Counted from the first letter of the stretch, positions 23,101 through 33,399 are shown. The stretch: 64,000 bases of DNA from Takakia lepidozioides (GCA_030704615.1 CM060734.1:44780042-44844041), one strand, 5' to 3'. The notes: a model not told the origin generated them from the sequence alone. Translations and numbers: made by a program.

Positions 23101-25057
23101 TGTAACTGGGCTTTTCTTTGATCAGAACTCTTCCCCGGTCAGCTCTTCTGGTTGCTGACCCTGCCTGTGGTAGTAATTCTTAGCTTGTCAAAATTTTGTT
23201 TTCTGAAGTATGTTTTGGGATGTTTCCCTTACCCCTACAAAAAACAAGAGAAGGTGACGGAGAGCACCTCGAGGAGGTAGAAGTTTAGACCAGATTCCCC
23301 TTGTTTGATTATAACATCGCCTTTTTTGTGCTTCTCTTCCTCGACTGCATCAATCACCTGTTTTGAGCAAGCTTCACCTAAAAGTTTATTAGCTTTGGAA
23401 GGATATACAAACAATGCACCTGTGTGGTACTTGAGGATCTTACGACTTTGTAAATGTTGTCTCTGGGGAGGAAAATTGAAAGGAATTGCACAATGCACTG
23501 CACAACAAGACCACATCTTGCAATGCTGATCACATGTACACATACAAAGACAATCTCTTTCTTTCTCTCTTGCTCTGGATGTTCTCTCCCCTTACACACA
23601 AAGGGCCATTGGTCACCTCAATTGGTTAAACTCTGAAGTCCTACAATGCTGCACGGCTGATAGTATATTCTGTGTTCACTGGCTTTTCTGTTGGACGCCT
23701 AGGTCCATAGTGGTAACGTGTGTGACAGACACCACTTCACCAGACCTAACAACCCCTTCAAAATATTTTTCTTCCTTCCACATTAGATATATCTCAATAA
23801 TTCATTTCAGAACTTTATTTCTGAGCTCTATAAAATCAATTACCGTGGCAGTCTGCTCCTTGTCTAGAGCTTTGAAGATATAACTTCTCTCCAATGCTTT
23901 CTGAATGCGGAATTTGGCTTCATTTGTCTTTGGGATCACCTGTAACCCGGGATTGTCAAGAAGGTTCAGGCCCAAGGCTATTAGTACGCCAATGCATTGT
24001 CTTGCAAAGCAAACACTGATTAGCAGTGAGAGAAAAACTGGTTTACTTGGGAATCATGGCCACGTTACCTTTTGTAAGAACATAATCCATCCTTCCACTT
24101 AACATGTACAAAGTATGTAAATCCTTCGCGCTTCAGGCGCTTTGCGGTCAACTATCGTAGATTAGCGATCGGCGACCAGCCGGTTATTTAACAAATTCAT
24201 TCGGTACGCTCGAGGAAGTTATAAAGTAGGTGTACCCTGCTTCAGATTGAAACGAAACAACTTAGGCGTCGCAGTGCATTCAAAGGTGATCGAGTTATGT
24301 GTACCGAGACTCTAAATAGGTTTCATAGGGTCTGAAAAGTTCCTCGTCAAGCCTCTGGAAAATATCTTGATGGATAAAAAAACATCAAGCAAACTAACTG
24401 TTTTTCCTCTTTAGTCGTAAATAAGGGCCCCGGGTTTGAAGTTGGTGTGAAGATTAGAGGGTGGTCTAGGAATTAAAAAGCGGGGGTTAGAGTATGCTAC
24501 ACCAGGAGTTAAATTAATAACTGCCATGGGGGTTTTAAAAAAAAAATGATAAGACCTATTATATAGGGGATGGTTCATGTGCCATGGGGGAAGCAAGTGT
24601 CACCTAGGGGTGACATGTGTCCCAGGGCAACCTTCTAGAGGGGTCCCACCGCTGGACGGGTCGGGCGGGCTTCTAGAAGGTCCCATCGCCCTCTGAGGGT
24701 ATATAAAGAGAGTCGGGCTCTCTTCCCCTGCGTCTTACTATTTATTCACTTATTACTTACTAGTACATAGGGGCTCTGCACACGCAAGGCCCCAAAAAAA
24801 ACGCAAACCATGACATGATAGATTAATAGAAGTAGAGCAAATGATGAATAAGCCCCCTTGGTGAGCATTTTCTTTCAAAGGGTGGCCAAGATAGTTGTTG
24901 CATGACATGATTTTGTTCATCTTTCTGTCCCTGCTCTTTCGTAATTGAAAGTGCCAACACCTACCTTGGGGACATACTTTTCGTCGGTAAGAGCGCATTC
25001 AGCACTCACGCCTGTCCTTCGAAATGAAAGCGTGTGTTTTCGTTTTTCCCTGGCTAG
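14139..25057 (-). CDS. cAMP-dependent protein kinase regulatory subunit (5' end open)
   Basis: Encodes the cAMP-sensing subunit that holds the PKA catalytic subunit inactive. Eight exons read on the minus strand: 25057-24965, 23939-23844, 23357-23268, 22075-21944, 16574-16452, 16210-16091, 15881-15723 and 14219-14139 (stop). All have AG/GT borders and all seven introns are phase 0, giving 297 residues. Order: an inhibitor segment FRRTGVSAE, a linker VIPKTNEAKFRIQKALERSY, cAMP-binding domain A (phosphate cassette FGELALLYDAPRAATV), the inter-domain helix EEFFENVPLLK, domain B (GDYFGELALLNDEPRAATV), and a C-terminal helix RLLGKLEDILHRKKAEY. Alanine after the cassette arginine is the cAMP-type residue; cGMP-dependent kinases usually have threonine. 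No stop interrupts the exons. The N-terminal docking/dimerisation part and start codon were not found. Introns hold LINE, LTR and SINE debris. Confidence 0.9.
14349..14585 (+). mobile_element. tRNA-derived SINE (copy 2)
   Basis: The head contains box A-like tagctcggttgg (from 14353) and box B ggttcaaatcc (14397-14407). The tRNA-unrelated body and A-rich taaaataaaaataaat tail match copy 1 at 8.43-8.67 kb in opposite orientation. It lies in the last intron of the PKA regulatory subunit gene. Confidence 0.8.
16600..18095 (-). mobile_element. LINE 3' fragment inside a PKA-R intron
   Basis: Minus-strand peptides around 17.2-17.6 kb (GVNGHKATANN, a WANHTRHIDVCVNFEGFLEDIW stretch split across fragments, and a finger region near 17.55 kb) match the C-terminal part of the LINE at 29.7-30.2 kb. 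The stretch 17858-18090 is repeated at 21550-21760. All frames are broken. Confidence 0.65.
16985..17240 (-). repeat. Tandem LINE 3'-end units separated by (GA)n/(CT)n
   Basis: The segment from gtactcataagacgttgtt to the (GA)n run (about 110 bases) is present three times in a row, each bounded by a GA microsatellite (longest 17066-17101). Shorter relatives occur at 16.67, 29.64, 29.76 and 42.37 kb. On the LINE strand these look like 3' ends finishing in a CT microsatellite. Confidence 0.75.
18490..18612 (+). pseudogene. Myb/SANT-like domain fragment
   Basis: The plus strand encodes TPNWTQDEVMVLIGCKHKKH, which resembles helix 1 of a Myb/SANT-like (trihelix) domain of the type found in transposon-associated plant proteins. 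A stop follows at about 18612 and an Arg-Gly-rich lead precedes it across a frame change. It lies in the large PKA-R intron. Confidence 0.45.
19274..19290. repeat. Poly(G) run
   Basis: A run of about 16 G's. The surrounding 18.7-20.2 kb shows no gene that I can support. Confidence 0.8.
20200..21545 (+). mobile_element. LTR retrotransposon 5' fragment (LTR end, primer site, partial gag)
   Basis: A primer-binding site at 21031 is followed by gag-like coding sequence in broken frames: EREEYLARMMLPKIKSH, then TLKDVVKAANATSTKAKF and WLLELEQYFRAAKLSDEDR, typical of gypsy-type capsid (SSIWLxELEQYF-like). The sequence switches abruptly into LINE sequence at about 21550. The upstream 20.2-21.03 kb is probably the LTR, but its 5' limit is not defined. 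Confidence 0.6.
21031..21044 (+). promoter_or_regulatory. Primer-binding site complementary to initiator tRNA-Met
   Basis: tggtattagagctt differs at one position from the canonical TGGTATCAGAGC priming site of many plant LTR elements. It lies just after a possible LTR end (acaaca). Confidence 0.6.
21550..21905 (-). mobile_element. LINE reverse-transcriptase fragment
   Basis: Minus-strand peptide AVKRTMFCRVIRHALDYASA matches the LINE at 30.8 kb (EVKRTMLCNVISPTLAYTSA). The first about 210 bases repeat 17858-18090. It ends within about 40 bases of PKA-R exon 22075-21944 without disrupting it. Confidence 0.7.
24600..24775 (+). promoter_or_regulatory. TATA box with heat-shock-element-like dyads (cryptic or LTR promoter)
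   Basis: gggtatataaagagag (about 24708-24723) is a strong plant-type TATA box. Upstream are a perfect TTCTAGAA dyad at about 24671 and a near-perfect TTCTAGAG about 40 bases further, both fitting nTTCnnGAAn. There is no matching coding start downstream, and it lies close to the PKA-R inhibitor exon on the opposite strand. A solo LTR promoter is the likeliest source. Confidence 0.4.
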
Positions 25058-26289
25058 CTGCAAATGCACCCGACACAAAACTTTATGATGGTCATCATCA
25101 GTAAAACAAAATACAAAATAAAAGTAGATGTTGGCATTTTGGCACTTAGCATTTGGTTAGAGAGAAATGAAATGAAATGAAATGGTGCTTTATAACGTCC
25201 GCATAAAGCTCATATAGCTTATGGGACAAAGTGGAAGAAAACATGAGAGAGGAAAGAAAACTAGAGCCAAGAATAAAAACTATTGCTCGATTGATTGTCT
25301 AAGGGTGAAGGCCTTGTGCAGGTAAGCTACCAAGCATTTCTGATCCTCATAGTGGAAGACTTTAGTGAGAGATTGGGGTCCGTGGAATAGACAGTGTCCA
25401 ACGGATCTCGTAGTATAGAGGGCAATAGAAGAAGTGTTCTTCAGTTTCAATTTCCCGGTTGCGCCCTGTGCAAATTGGACATAGGCGAGGTTTTTCCATC
25501 TACCAATCTCTATCCGTAGGTTGTGGGAGCCCACCCTGAACCGTCCCAATGCCCTCAGGAGGGAAGGAGATAAGAAAGGAGTAGGAGATTCACAAGAAAG
25601 AGAGAAAGAGAGAGGAGCAGAAGATCACAGGAAGCCCATAGAGTCACATAAGAACAAAGAAGAAGGAAAATCTTCCTTGATTTGTGGTTGCTTCTGAGCA
25701 TATCACCTTTCCTTATTATTTATTTTCTTATAGAAAGGTTGACTTCTGGCAAGCGTAAACTACAGGTGTCTCGCAAAGGCCTACTCGTCGAAGGTGGACG
25801 GACACCTTCTCTGGTTGACTAGTCTATAGAAAGGGAAGAGAAGGGGGAAACGGAGCAAGTGAGAGGGAGAGTACTTGGTCCGGAGTCATGTTAGAAGCTC
25901 TTTTGGCCTTCACGCTACTAGAAGCTGCCATCGGAGGAGAAGCGTCTGTGGACGTACTACAACCTATGTTGGATCCTACTTTTCAGATCAAGCTGTTTTA
26001 TTTGGCCCAACCTCTTCATGCACACTACTCTTTTGTCATCGCTTTTGACTAACAGAGATTGTAAATTCATATGAACTCTTGTTGACAAAATTGATGACAA
26101 AAATCGTCCTCATTGTTCATGTGGGGGTGTTGCCTTTACACACAGACGACATATCACTCGTCCAATTGCTCTTGTCCACAAATCAACTAATATTTTCTAT
26201 CTCCCTAGGTTGAAGGAATTTCCGCGACTTTTAAGGTTCTGCATCAATTCCTCTCTGCAATGCTCATCCAACATTCCTGAGTATGATCA

Positions 26290-26513
26290 AGATCACGCAC
26301 AAAAGAGTTAGATGTTTTGCAAGTAGATGGTAGCATTCAAAGATGCCAAAAAATGGCCATGGCTACAATTTCTCAATGTTTGGAACAGAGGCCTTATGAC
26401 TTTATGAAAACTATCGCAGCCATGAAACGCCTAGAGAAAGAACTCGATGATATGCATATTAGAGATACTCAACAGACCACAATCGATTCATATTTCCTAC
26501 CCATAACTGAATG
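26290..26513 (+). pseudogene. Transposase-like C-terminal tail ending in a PIP-box motif
   Basis: A plus-strand frame ending RDTQQTTIDSYFLPITE and a stop. The upstream part is helical and charged (MKRLEKELDDMH). A C-terminal QxxIxxYF motif is a PCNA-interacting peptide; such tails are known in pogo/Tigger-type DDE transposases. No catalytic domain is readable upstream, so the assignment is inference. Confidence 0.4.
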
Positions 26514-26649
26514 ACTCCATATAATTACACTTTGTTTCATAAGTGTTAATTTCATAAATCTCATATTTGTTAAATATTACCTTCTGTAGATGTTAATGTT
26601 GTTACTATTAGCCCCTTCATAACTGTTGTGTTCTGTGCACGCCAAGACC

Positions 26650-27225
26650 CTCCTCCACAACACCCTCTGCACCTTATGCAATGCCCAGCCCTAGTCTGTT
26701 GAGCATTGCTTGGTTGAGTGCCATCTCCCTATCAGAATTTGGAGAGTGGTATTAAGGTTCTATGCCAGTTGGCTCTCTTTCCCATCCCCCCCCCCCCTTC
26801 TTCTCTGTTGCTTTTGAACATGTTGCGTGCTCGGACTGCTTCAGCCTGCCCTGTTTGGGCCAGTCTAAGGACACTCTCATTATGGAACTTGTGGAAAAGT
26901 AGATGTTCATTTGTATATGATGGGAAAGCCCCCAGGGGCAGGTCTATTCTCTTTTGCACATACTAGGACCTGCTTACTGAGGGGAGGAAGGCATGCAGCT
27001 GTTTCCAGGTCTTCAGAGCAACGCGGGAGAAAGCTCTTCAACGATTTTCAGCACTCCTGGGGTACAGATGGCATTCTCGGAACCGGTCTTCCCAACGGGG
27101 GGGTTTGCTGGCAAGTCTCCACTCTTGCCGCTTGGGATGTCCCCTGGTGAAGGTGATGATGGAGACTTCAATTGGCGGCACAAGAAGCCTCGGGTCACCA
27201 AGTTTAAAACCCAACTTCGTTTTTA
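26650..27225 (+). mobile_element. LINE 3' end (plus strand)
   Basis: Frames include SLWNLWKSRCSFVYDGKAPR, the W-x-WKxRC motif seen in the minus-strand LINE 3' end at 13.3 kb, then TSIGGTRSLGSPSLKPNF before a stop at about 27224. Frames change several times, and no poly(A) tail is obvious. Confidence 0.65.
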
Positions 27226-27229
27226 GATA

Positions 27230-29330
27230 GCTAGCTTTGGCTGTCTTCAGGCCCCTGGTGTTTGCAGGTGGCTGTCCATGGCAATCTTTCCTGCCTGTTT
27301 CCAGACTTTTCTGGTTTTGCAGATTTACCCTCGGCTCAGCCATGCACTTGTCACCAGCCTGCTGGGCTCTGGTCTCGTCTTGTACCTTGCAGACATCATG
27401 GTTACTTCCCTTTATCTTTTGCTACCTGTATCTCCTCTGTTTAGACTTGCACATACTGCTGCTTAGCAGCATTATGCAGTTCCTTTCTCAGTTCGTTCTG
27501 CCCTGCAGCTTTGCTTAGAACTTCTCCCCATTTTATCCCACTCTGCAAAGAGTATCCCTCTCTTTAGATAGCTCGTATGCTATGGTCACGGGGAGCCTCC
27601 CTGGTGGTTATTTTTTCCACCTGTTTGTGAACCGTTATTTAATTAATTTGATTAAGAGGGCCCCTGTCCCCTTTCCTTTAAACGCAATCTTTGTCTTCCA
27701 GAAGTGCCGTCGAGACTGCGCTCGTCTTTTATTTTTCGTTCGTTCCGTCCTTCAGCCGACAAATCGCCGTGTATTTGATGATCCGCACATTGAATGAGCT
27801 TTGCATCGTATCTCTTAGCTGTGCAGATTTATAGAAACAGCGTGTCCTGAAAATTCAGGACGTCTTAGTTGAATGCGTGCGGTTCATATTTGATAGGGCT
27901 GATAGAAATCTAGTGTAGACCTTGGATTTATTGTAAATTGTTTCCATGGAGGAGGGAATCAATAGTACGGAGGATAAAGATTGCAAGTGGAGTAGAGGCA
28001 TCTGAGCGGAGTGAGGATAGGAACTGTAGCACGGAAGCCTTCTGGTGAGATCATATCACACGTTCTTCCGAGATGATAAACAATTTGCTCGATAGGATCG
28101 ATGACGATGACATTGCAGATGCAACAATACATACAGTCCAACTTGAGCAGACTTCCATCCCACGAATCTTGACCACATCCATGGAAAATGGCTCCAATGG
28201 AGTGTCGACCAGCCTGTGAGATTTTTTGAATAAGGAAGTTCAATTTGTGTGACAATGGTGGAGCCAATTCGTCCGTGCTTTACCAGAGTCTGTCAGAACG
28301 AGGCGCATTCGGCGTTGTCAATGAGAGAGTAGAGAGTGAAATTTGCTTGCTTCTCACGCACTATCTCTGCATCGTCAAGCTCAACTACTTCGGTTGCAGT
28401 CAGTTAATTTTGCGTAAATTATGGGGACGAAATCTGCCTCTCCCTGAATCGAACGCTAATAATGAAAGTCATGGGGTTCAGGCTAAGTCCCATTTGAGAG
28501 AAGAGTGAGGGATGCAGTCCATTTCCAGGATTCTCTTTCAGGTTTGCAGTGACCTAGAACTAGACTTCTATAATCGCCTTCACCACTTTTGCCCATAAAT
28601 GAACAGCCAGCACACGCACTTGATACTGTTGCGTGGGGCACAGTTGTCCATTTTCACCGAAGGGCAAAAGAGAGTAAGAAACTGGAGATCGATAGCAGAG
28701 AAACAGAATGCCTATCAATAAAACATGCAGCTCTGGGTTTCAGAAGTTGATTCCCTGGCCATCCTGACGTTTGTACGTAGGGTCTGAGTTCACGTTCCTC
28801 GAGTGCCAGAAAATAAGAAAGAAAACTCCTTAGAAGCAACTGCAGGATGGTGGGTGAAACAGTGGAAGCTGAATTCACAACAATCCAGTCTCGCTCCCTT
28901 TCTTGAACAGACAGTTGGAACTACCCACACAACTATATATGGTTGCAAGACGAGAAAAAATTTGGTGGGCAATAAAGAGCACCATCCCTATGATCAACTC
29001 AAAAGTCATCTGTTATATGATAGCTCAGAGTGAAAGAATAACTTATCCTTAAGCCAAGGATAAACATGTTGTAATATAACTCAGAGGTCATGCGTCTGTC
29101 AAAGTGCCTTGTTCACACCATGCTCTCTTTTCCTTAGGAGCGGGGAAAATTGTTATTCAGCTTACCAGCCTTCTTCAATGACCAAACATCTCCTTCACTC
29201 CTGGAGCTGATGCAGGTCTTGGGAGCATGCATGCTTTAAACCTTGTTGGCTTGAATCAGATGGTTTGTTAGAGTTAGGCCCTCCAATTTGTATCATTGTT
29301 CATGGGCATAATTACTTGTTTATCTTGATG
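27230..29330. other. No supported gene
   Basis: Pyrimidine-rich to mixed sequence. Short frames on both strands (for example minus 27959-28267 and plus 28245-28508) show no family motif. The missing 5' exon(s) of the PKA-R gene may lie here, but I could not identify them. Confidence 0.4.
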
Positions 29331-29333
29331 CAG

Positions 29334-29487
29334 GAATTCCAGAGCATTGACTCTGGGGAAGGGGGCAGCACACCACCTCCACTGGGTCGGACACCAGAGC
29401 CCTCACGGAGGTGGCGTGATGTGTTCTGGTTGGTTGTGTTTGTGGTTCACTTGCTCGGCTTTGGAATTTGGGCATGGACAGATTTCG
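29334..29487 (+). pseudogene. Isolated choline-transporter-like (CTL family) exon
   Basis: A 154-base exon bounded by tgatgcag and gtaatg encodes a Ser/Gly/Pro-rich lead, then RTPEPSRRWRDVFWLVVFVV and HLLGFGIWAWTDF. The (W/C)-x-DVFW start of a hydrophobic helix resembles the first membrane segment of plasma-membrane choline-transporter-like proteins. No further exon of that family was found to the right, where a LINE occupies 29.6-32.7 kb. It may be the second exon of a broken gene or a captured exon. The family assignment rests on one segment. Confidence 0.4.
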
Positions 29488-29741
29488 GTAATGACTCTAC
29501 TGAATATCAAACTCATATACCCACCAGATACAGATGTGTACCAGGATAAAAGGATAGGCACAAGAAAGGAGAGCATTTTTTGTCAAAGGAGTGGTAAATG
29601 TGAGTCAGCAGAAGGTTGAGAGATATAGTGATAGAGAGAATGCACTCATGCGGTTCCCTGTGAATGTTGGCTTGCCATAGCCTTATGGCCATTGACCCTG
29701 TGAGAAACTAACCCTCCGGATCCTTTTGTGGGGTTCGCACT

Positions 29742-30176
29742 TCACACCCGCCAGAGAGGGAGAGAGAATGCAGATGTTGTTTGCTGTAGCCTGTGACCAT
29801 AGACCCCATGCCGAGTTTGGGCAGAACGACAGGGAATGGACACTACCTTTGTGAGGGGCTCACTCCCGTAGTGGGACTTACCTTGGTATAAACAATTCTT
29901 CTGGGCTTTCCAGATTTCCTCTGGAAGTCCCTTCACACATGCATCAATCTGCTGTGTGTGAGCTGCCCAGCAATTAGACCCCTTTAGGCTCAGCCTCCAG
30001 ATTTTGAAAGTTGGTGAATGAGGTGCGGGGACTATGTTCTTGATGGTCCTGAAGAGGGTCACTCTCCGATGAGAATACCCTGGACATTGTATCAGAAAAT
30101 GGATATTGTCTTCAGGCCGCCCGCACATCGGGCATTGACAATCTCCCTTTTCTCTCTGCATCTGTTTATTGTTCAA
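29742..30176 (-). pseudogene. LINE C-terminal zinc-finger (zf-RVT-like) region
   Basis: CQCPMCGRPEDNIHFLIQCP gives a C-x2-C-x7-H-x4-C finger typical of the region after plant LINE reverse transcriptase, followed by FKIWRLSLKGSNCWAAHTQQ. Related sequence occurs at 17.2-17.6 kb. Confidence 0.8.
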
Positions 30177-30393
30177 TGGTAGACTCCATGCCCTGAGTTA
30201 AATTTCAGTCTAGCACCAAGGATAGAAAGGCCCTTCAGATCCTCCTTAGGTCCTCACCCATGTCACAAACTGGAAACTAGTTTTATGCCTAACTTTGTTT
30301 TGTTTGAACATTCTTCGTGCTTCCAACATGGCCTTAGACACTTCAGCCTCCAAGTCAGCTTCATCTAGCAGGGTCAGTTCTTCCTGCCAAATA

Positions 30394-30633
30394 TTCAGGT
30401 ACTTGAAAATCTCCTCTTCCTTTTCCCCTCAGGACTTAGCCTGTTTAACAGGACGGTCTTGCTTCCAAGAAATAGAGTTGATCATCTTAGGGTATCTGGT
30501 ATTAGGCATGCGATTCAGGTACTTGAAAATCTCCTCTACCTTTTCTCGTCAGGACTTGGCCTGTTTAACAGGACGGTCTTGCTTCCAAGAAATAGAGTCA
30601 ATCCTCTTAGGGTATCTGATATTAGGCATGCAA
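30394..30633. repeat. 120-bp tandem duplication within the LINE
   Basis: Two adjacent copies of a 120-base unit beginning ttcaggtacttgaaaatctc, with only a few differences. Related single copies are at 17.8 and 21.55 kb. Confidence 0.9.
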
Positions 30634-30726
30634 TTGAACTGACCCCACCATCTGACCTTGAACTCATCACGTCAAGAGCTCAAGGGTGGTACGCCGAACT
30701 TACCCTGAACAGCCACGTTAGCAGTT

Positions 30727-31188
30727 CTAGAGCACCGAAAGTTGAATGGATTCTAAAGTTTTAGCATGGTTGGAGTTGCCATCCCACACAGCAGATGTGT
30801 ACGCCAAGGTAGGGCTAATAACGTTGCAAAGCATGGTCCTTTTAACTTCAGTATTAATTTGAGTGAGACCCAAAGCTTTGCGTTTAGCGGTTTGAACCAC
30901 TTTTTGTATATTTGCAACTCGAGGAAAACACAACACCAAGATATGCACTGGTTGCACGTTAATCAACTCCTGAAGATTGGATGGGATATGCCCTAGGCCC
31001 GCAAAGTCATCAGCAAACATAGAGCTGTTAAGGTAGGGCATCACCCACCTTTGAATCCCAAATCCCTCGCTTTCCACATCCGCAAGGAGCTGATTAATGA
31101 AAACATTGAACAGCAGTGGGGAGAGGGTACAAGCTTGAGCTACACCTTGGTCAATGTCAAAGAAATTAGATTTCTGGCCACTCACCAT
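30727..31188 (-). pseudogene. LINE reverse transcriptase core
   Basis: QGVAQACTLSPLLFNVFINQ corresponds to the QG-x-LSP-LFN motif, followed about 30 residues later by SSMFADDFAGLG, the catalytic F/YADD box. The frame continues to VKRTMLCNVISPTLAYTSAV before stopping. Confidence 0.88.
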
Positions 31189-32190
31189 AACACAAATAGA
31201 GTGACTTCCTTCTCTTTCGAATTGTAGAAGAAACCCTCTCCAGTTTGACTACCTCTCTCCCTCTAAGTGCGGAAACTTGAAAGACAAAGTGAGTTGCGTG
31301 CGTGTGTTGGGGATTGCCTCTAGAAGCATCGGATTCCCTGTCGCATGACTGTTACACAAATGTCGCTCCCTTATTAGGTGTTCGCATACAGGTTGTGAAC
31401 CATCCTCCGCATCTTTCCACTAACCCAGCAGACCACAGACGAACCACAGCCTGTTGCACCATACAAGCCTTTTTGACATCCAGGAAGACAAAGGTGGGTT
31501 TTCCTCCTTTTTTCCTTCCCTCAATAGTCTGGCTTAGGGTAAAGATATGGCCAACGCAGCCACTTTTTCTCCCGAAGCCTGACCTTCATGGGAAACACTT
31601 CTTGTCTCCAAATCCATTTTCAATTTTCAATTTTCTTATTATCCTACAAATCAGCATGCCACCTTTGCAGAGAAGTGTAATGCCAAGGTAGTTCCCAGGC
31701 TCTTTATGTGTTTCCATTCTTATACAAATTGACAATGACACCCTCTCTCCAGCGAAAGAGTATCATTGCAGTCGTCCAAATAAAAGAGGAGGGCAAGGGC
31801 CTCTACCATAGAATTGGCACCATGCTTAATTAGCTCATTGACAATGCCATCATACCACTGGCTTTATAGCCCTTTAGATGTCCTATTGCTTCAGCAATCT
31901 CAGCAGACCGTTGTATCCCTTTGTGATATACTCCAATTCATCAGGGCTGTCTTGGATCATAGGAACAGTGCTTTCTACTGTTTCCTTCCTTTCTTTGAAA
32001 CCCCTCACTATTAGAGTTGGATTCACTGCCAAGAGTGTTGTAGTGCGTTTCAAAAGTTTTCACAATCTCAACCATAGAAGTCACCGCTGTTATTCCTTAA
32101 AGCATGTACTTGCTGACCATTTTTCAGCCTGTACAAACACTGTAAGGCCAACCAGAATCTTTAATACCATTGTGGTGGTTCAAGCTAATG

Positions 32191-32679
32191 TCATGCTGCA
32201 ACTCTTCCCAATACATCTTTGATATTACAGCAGTTCTTCTTTCCTATGCACCTAGTTTGGGCTTTTTTGCAAGTCCTCTTCTTTTGACCTATTAAGCTTT
32301 TCCAGGCAATTGATAAGCTGCTTGCCGTGAAATTATCCTCATCCTCCCCAAAAAGCCCAATGATGTCGTCCTGTTGTAGACCCTTGTCTACCTGGGCATT
32401 GAAGTCTCCCAACAAGACCATTTGGCCTTTGGTGCACAACTGAGCTTAGTTCCTGGGAGGCGTTATTAGGGTCGACACTAAGGGCTCCCTCTGTAGACAT
32501 GTAGAACATCCCACAATGAGGTCCTCAGCCACCACGCCGCCCTTCAGATTCAGTCTCAAGGTCAAATGAAGCTCTTCCAGGCAATTGACAAGCCGCTTGC
32601 TGTTGGAATTATGAAAAAGCCCAATGACGTCGTCCTGTAGTAGACCCTTGCCCACCCCGGCATTAAAGTCTCTTAACAT
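32191..32679 (-). pseudogene. LINE endonuclease motif, duplicated
   Basis: Two adjacent minus-strand fragments carry the endonuclease signature: LRDFNAGVGKGLLQDDVIGL and VLLGDFNAQVDKGLQQDDII. They are diverged copies of the same region, including the following QLIDKLL/RLVNCLEEL part, so this looks like a local duplication. Confidence 0.8.
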
Positions 32680-32699
32680 AGACCATGTGGCCTTTGGCG

Positions 32700-33390
32700 A
32701 GGAACAAGTTCCTTGGAGGCTTTATCACCAAAGAGTGAGACGGACAAACTGTCCCTAAGTATGCGGAGTCTGAACGTCGTGTAACTGAAGGATTTTGGTA
32801 CTCTGAATGGTTCACCAATTCTCAAAGTTTACACAAGACGAGCAAAACCTACACACAGGTAACTGTCCCCCTTTTGCAGAACAGTTGGCCGTACAAGTAA
32901 GGAAGGAACTCCACAATGCATGCTCCTTTTTTAGAGGGCCTAAATCAGATTTTCAACTTCAAGCTTTGCTTGGAAAATACATATAGGAGCAAACTACCTT
33001 CATGCGTCAAGGACTTGGAATTTTTTTGGCATATGAATTTTACAACTACCTCCATGCAGGTAATTTTAGGGTTTTCTACATGAAGGTAGTTGCAAAACCA
33101 GGCTGAACTACCTGCATGAGAGTAGTTGCATACCACCTCCGGGGTGGTAGTTAAACTAAGCGCCAACGACCGGAACTACGTTCGAGGAATGGAATTCGAG
33201 GCCTGCATCGTCACATCGCCATTGACCTACCACCAGACCACAACCTCCGCCGTGCCATACATTTGACGTTTTTTCAATGTATAAGAGAAACAGGGGAATA
33301 GGGATCCTTTTAATGTAGCGGGGCCGCTGTCAGGTCCTGTCCCCTCTGCACCCTGCGTCCTCATTACGACGAGGCCACACAAAATTCTGA
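32700..33390. other. No recognisable gene
   Basis: Between the LINE and the GC-rich region ahead of the Myb/SANT gene. It has short inverted blocks (aactacctgcatg and related at 32.99-33.15 kb) but nothing I can name. Confidence 0.4.
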
Positions 33391-33399
33391 AGCGATGCC

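Larger units (their letters stand above)
29630..32700 (-). mobile_element. LINE (non-LTR retrotransposon), near full-length but decayed
   Basis: Reading the minus strand from 32.7 to 29.7 kb gives endonuclease pieces, reverse transcriptase and a C-terminal zinc-finger region, the order of plant L1-type ORF2. Many frameshifts break it. The 3' end carries the gtactca...GA-microsatellite module also seen at 17 kb. The endonuclease segment is duplicated (32446-32679 and 32191-32439). Confidence 0.85.

Noticed and set aside
16031-24102. Plus-strand open frames across the PKA-R exons
   Set aside because: They are shadows of conserved minus-strand exons and show no domain of their own.
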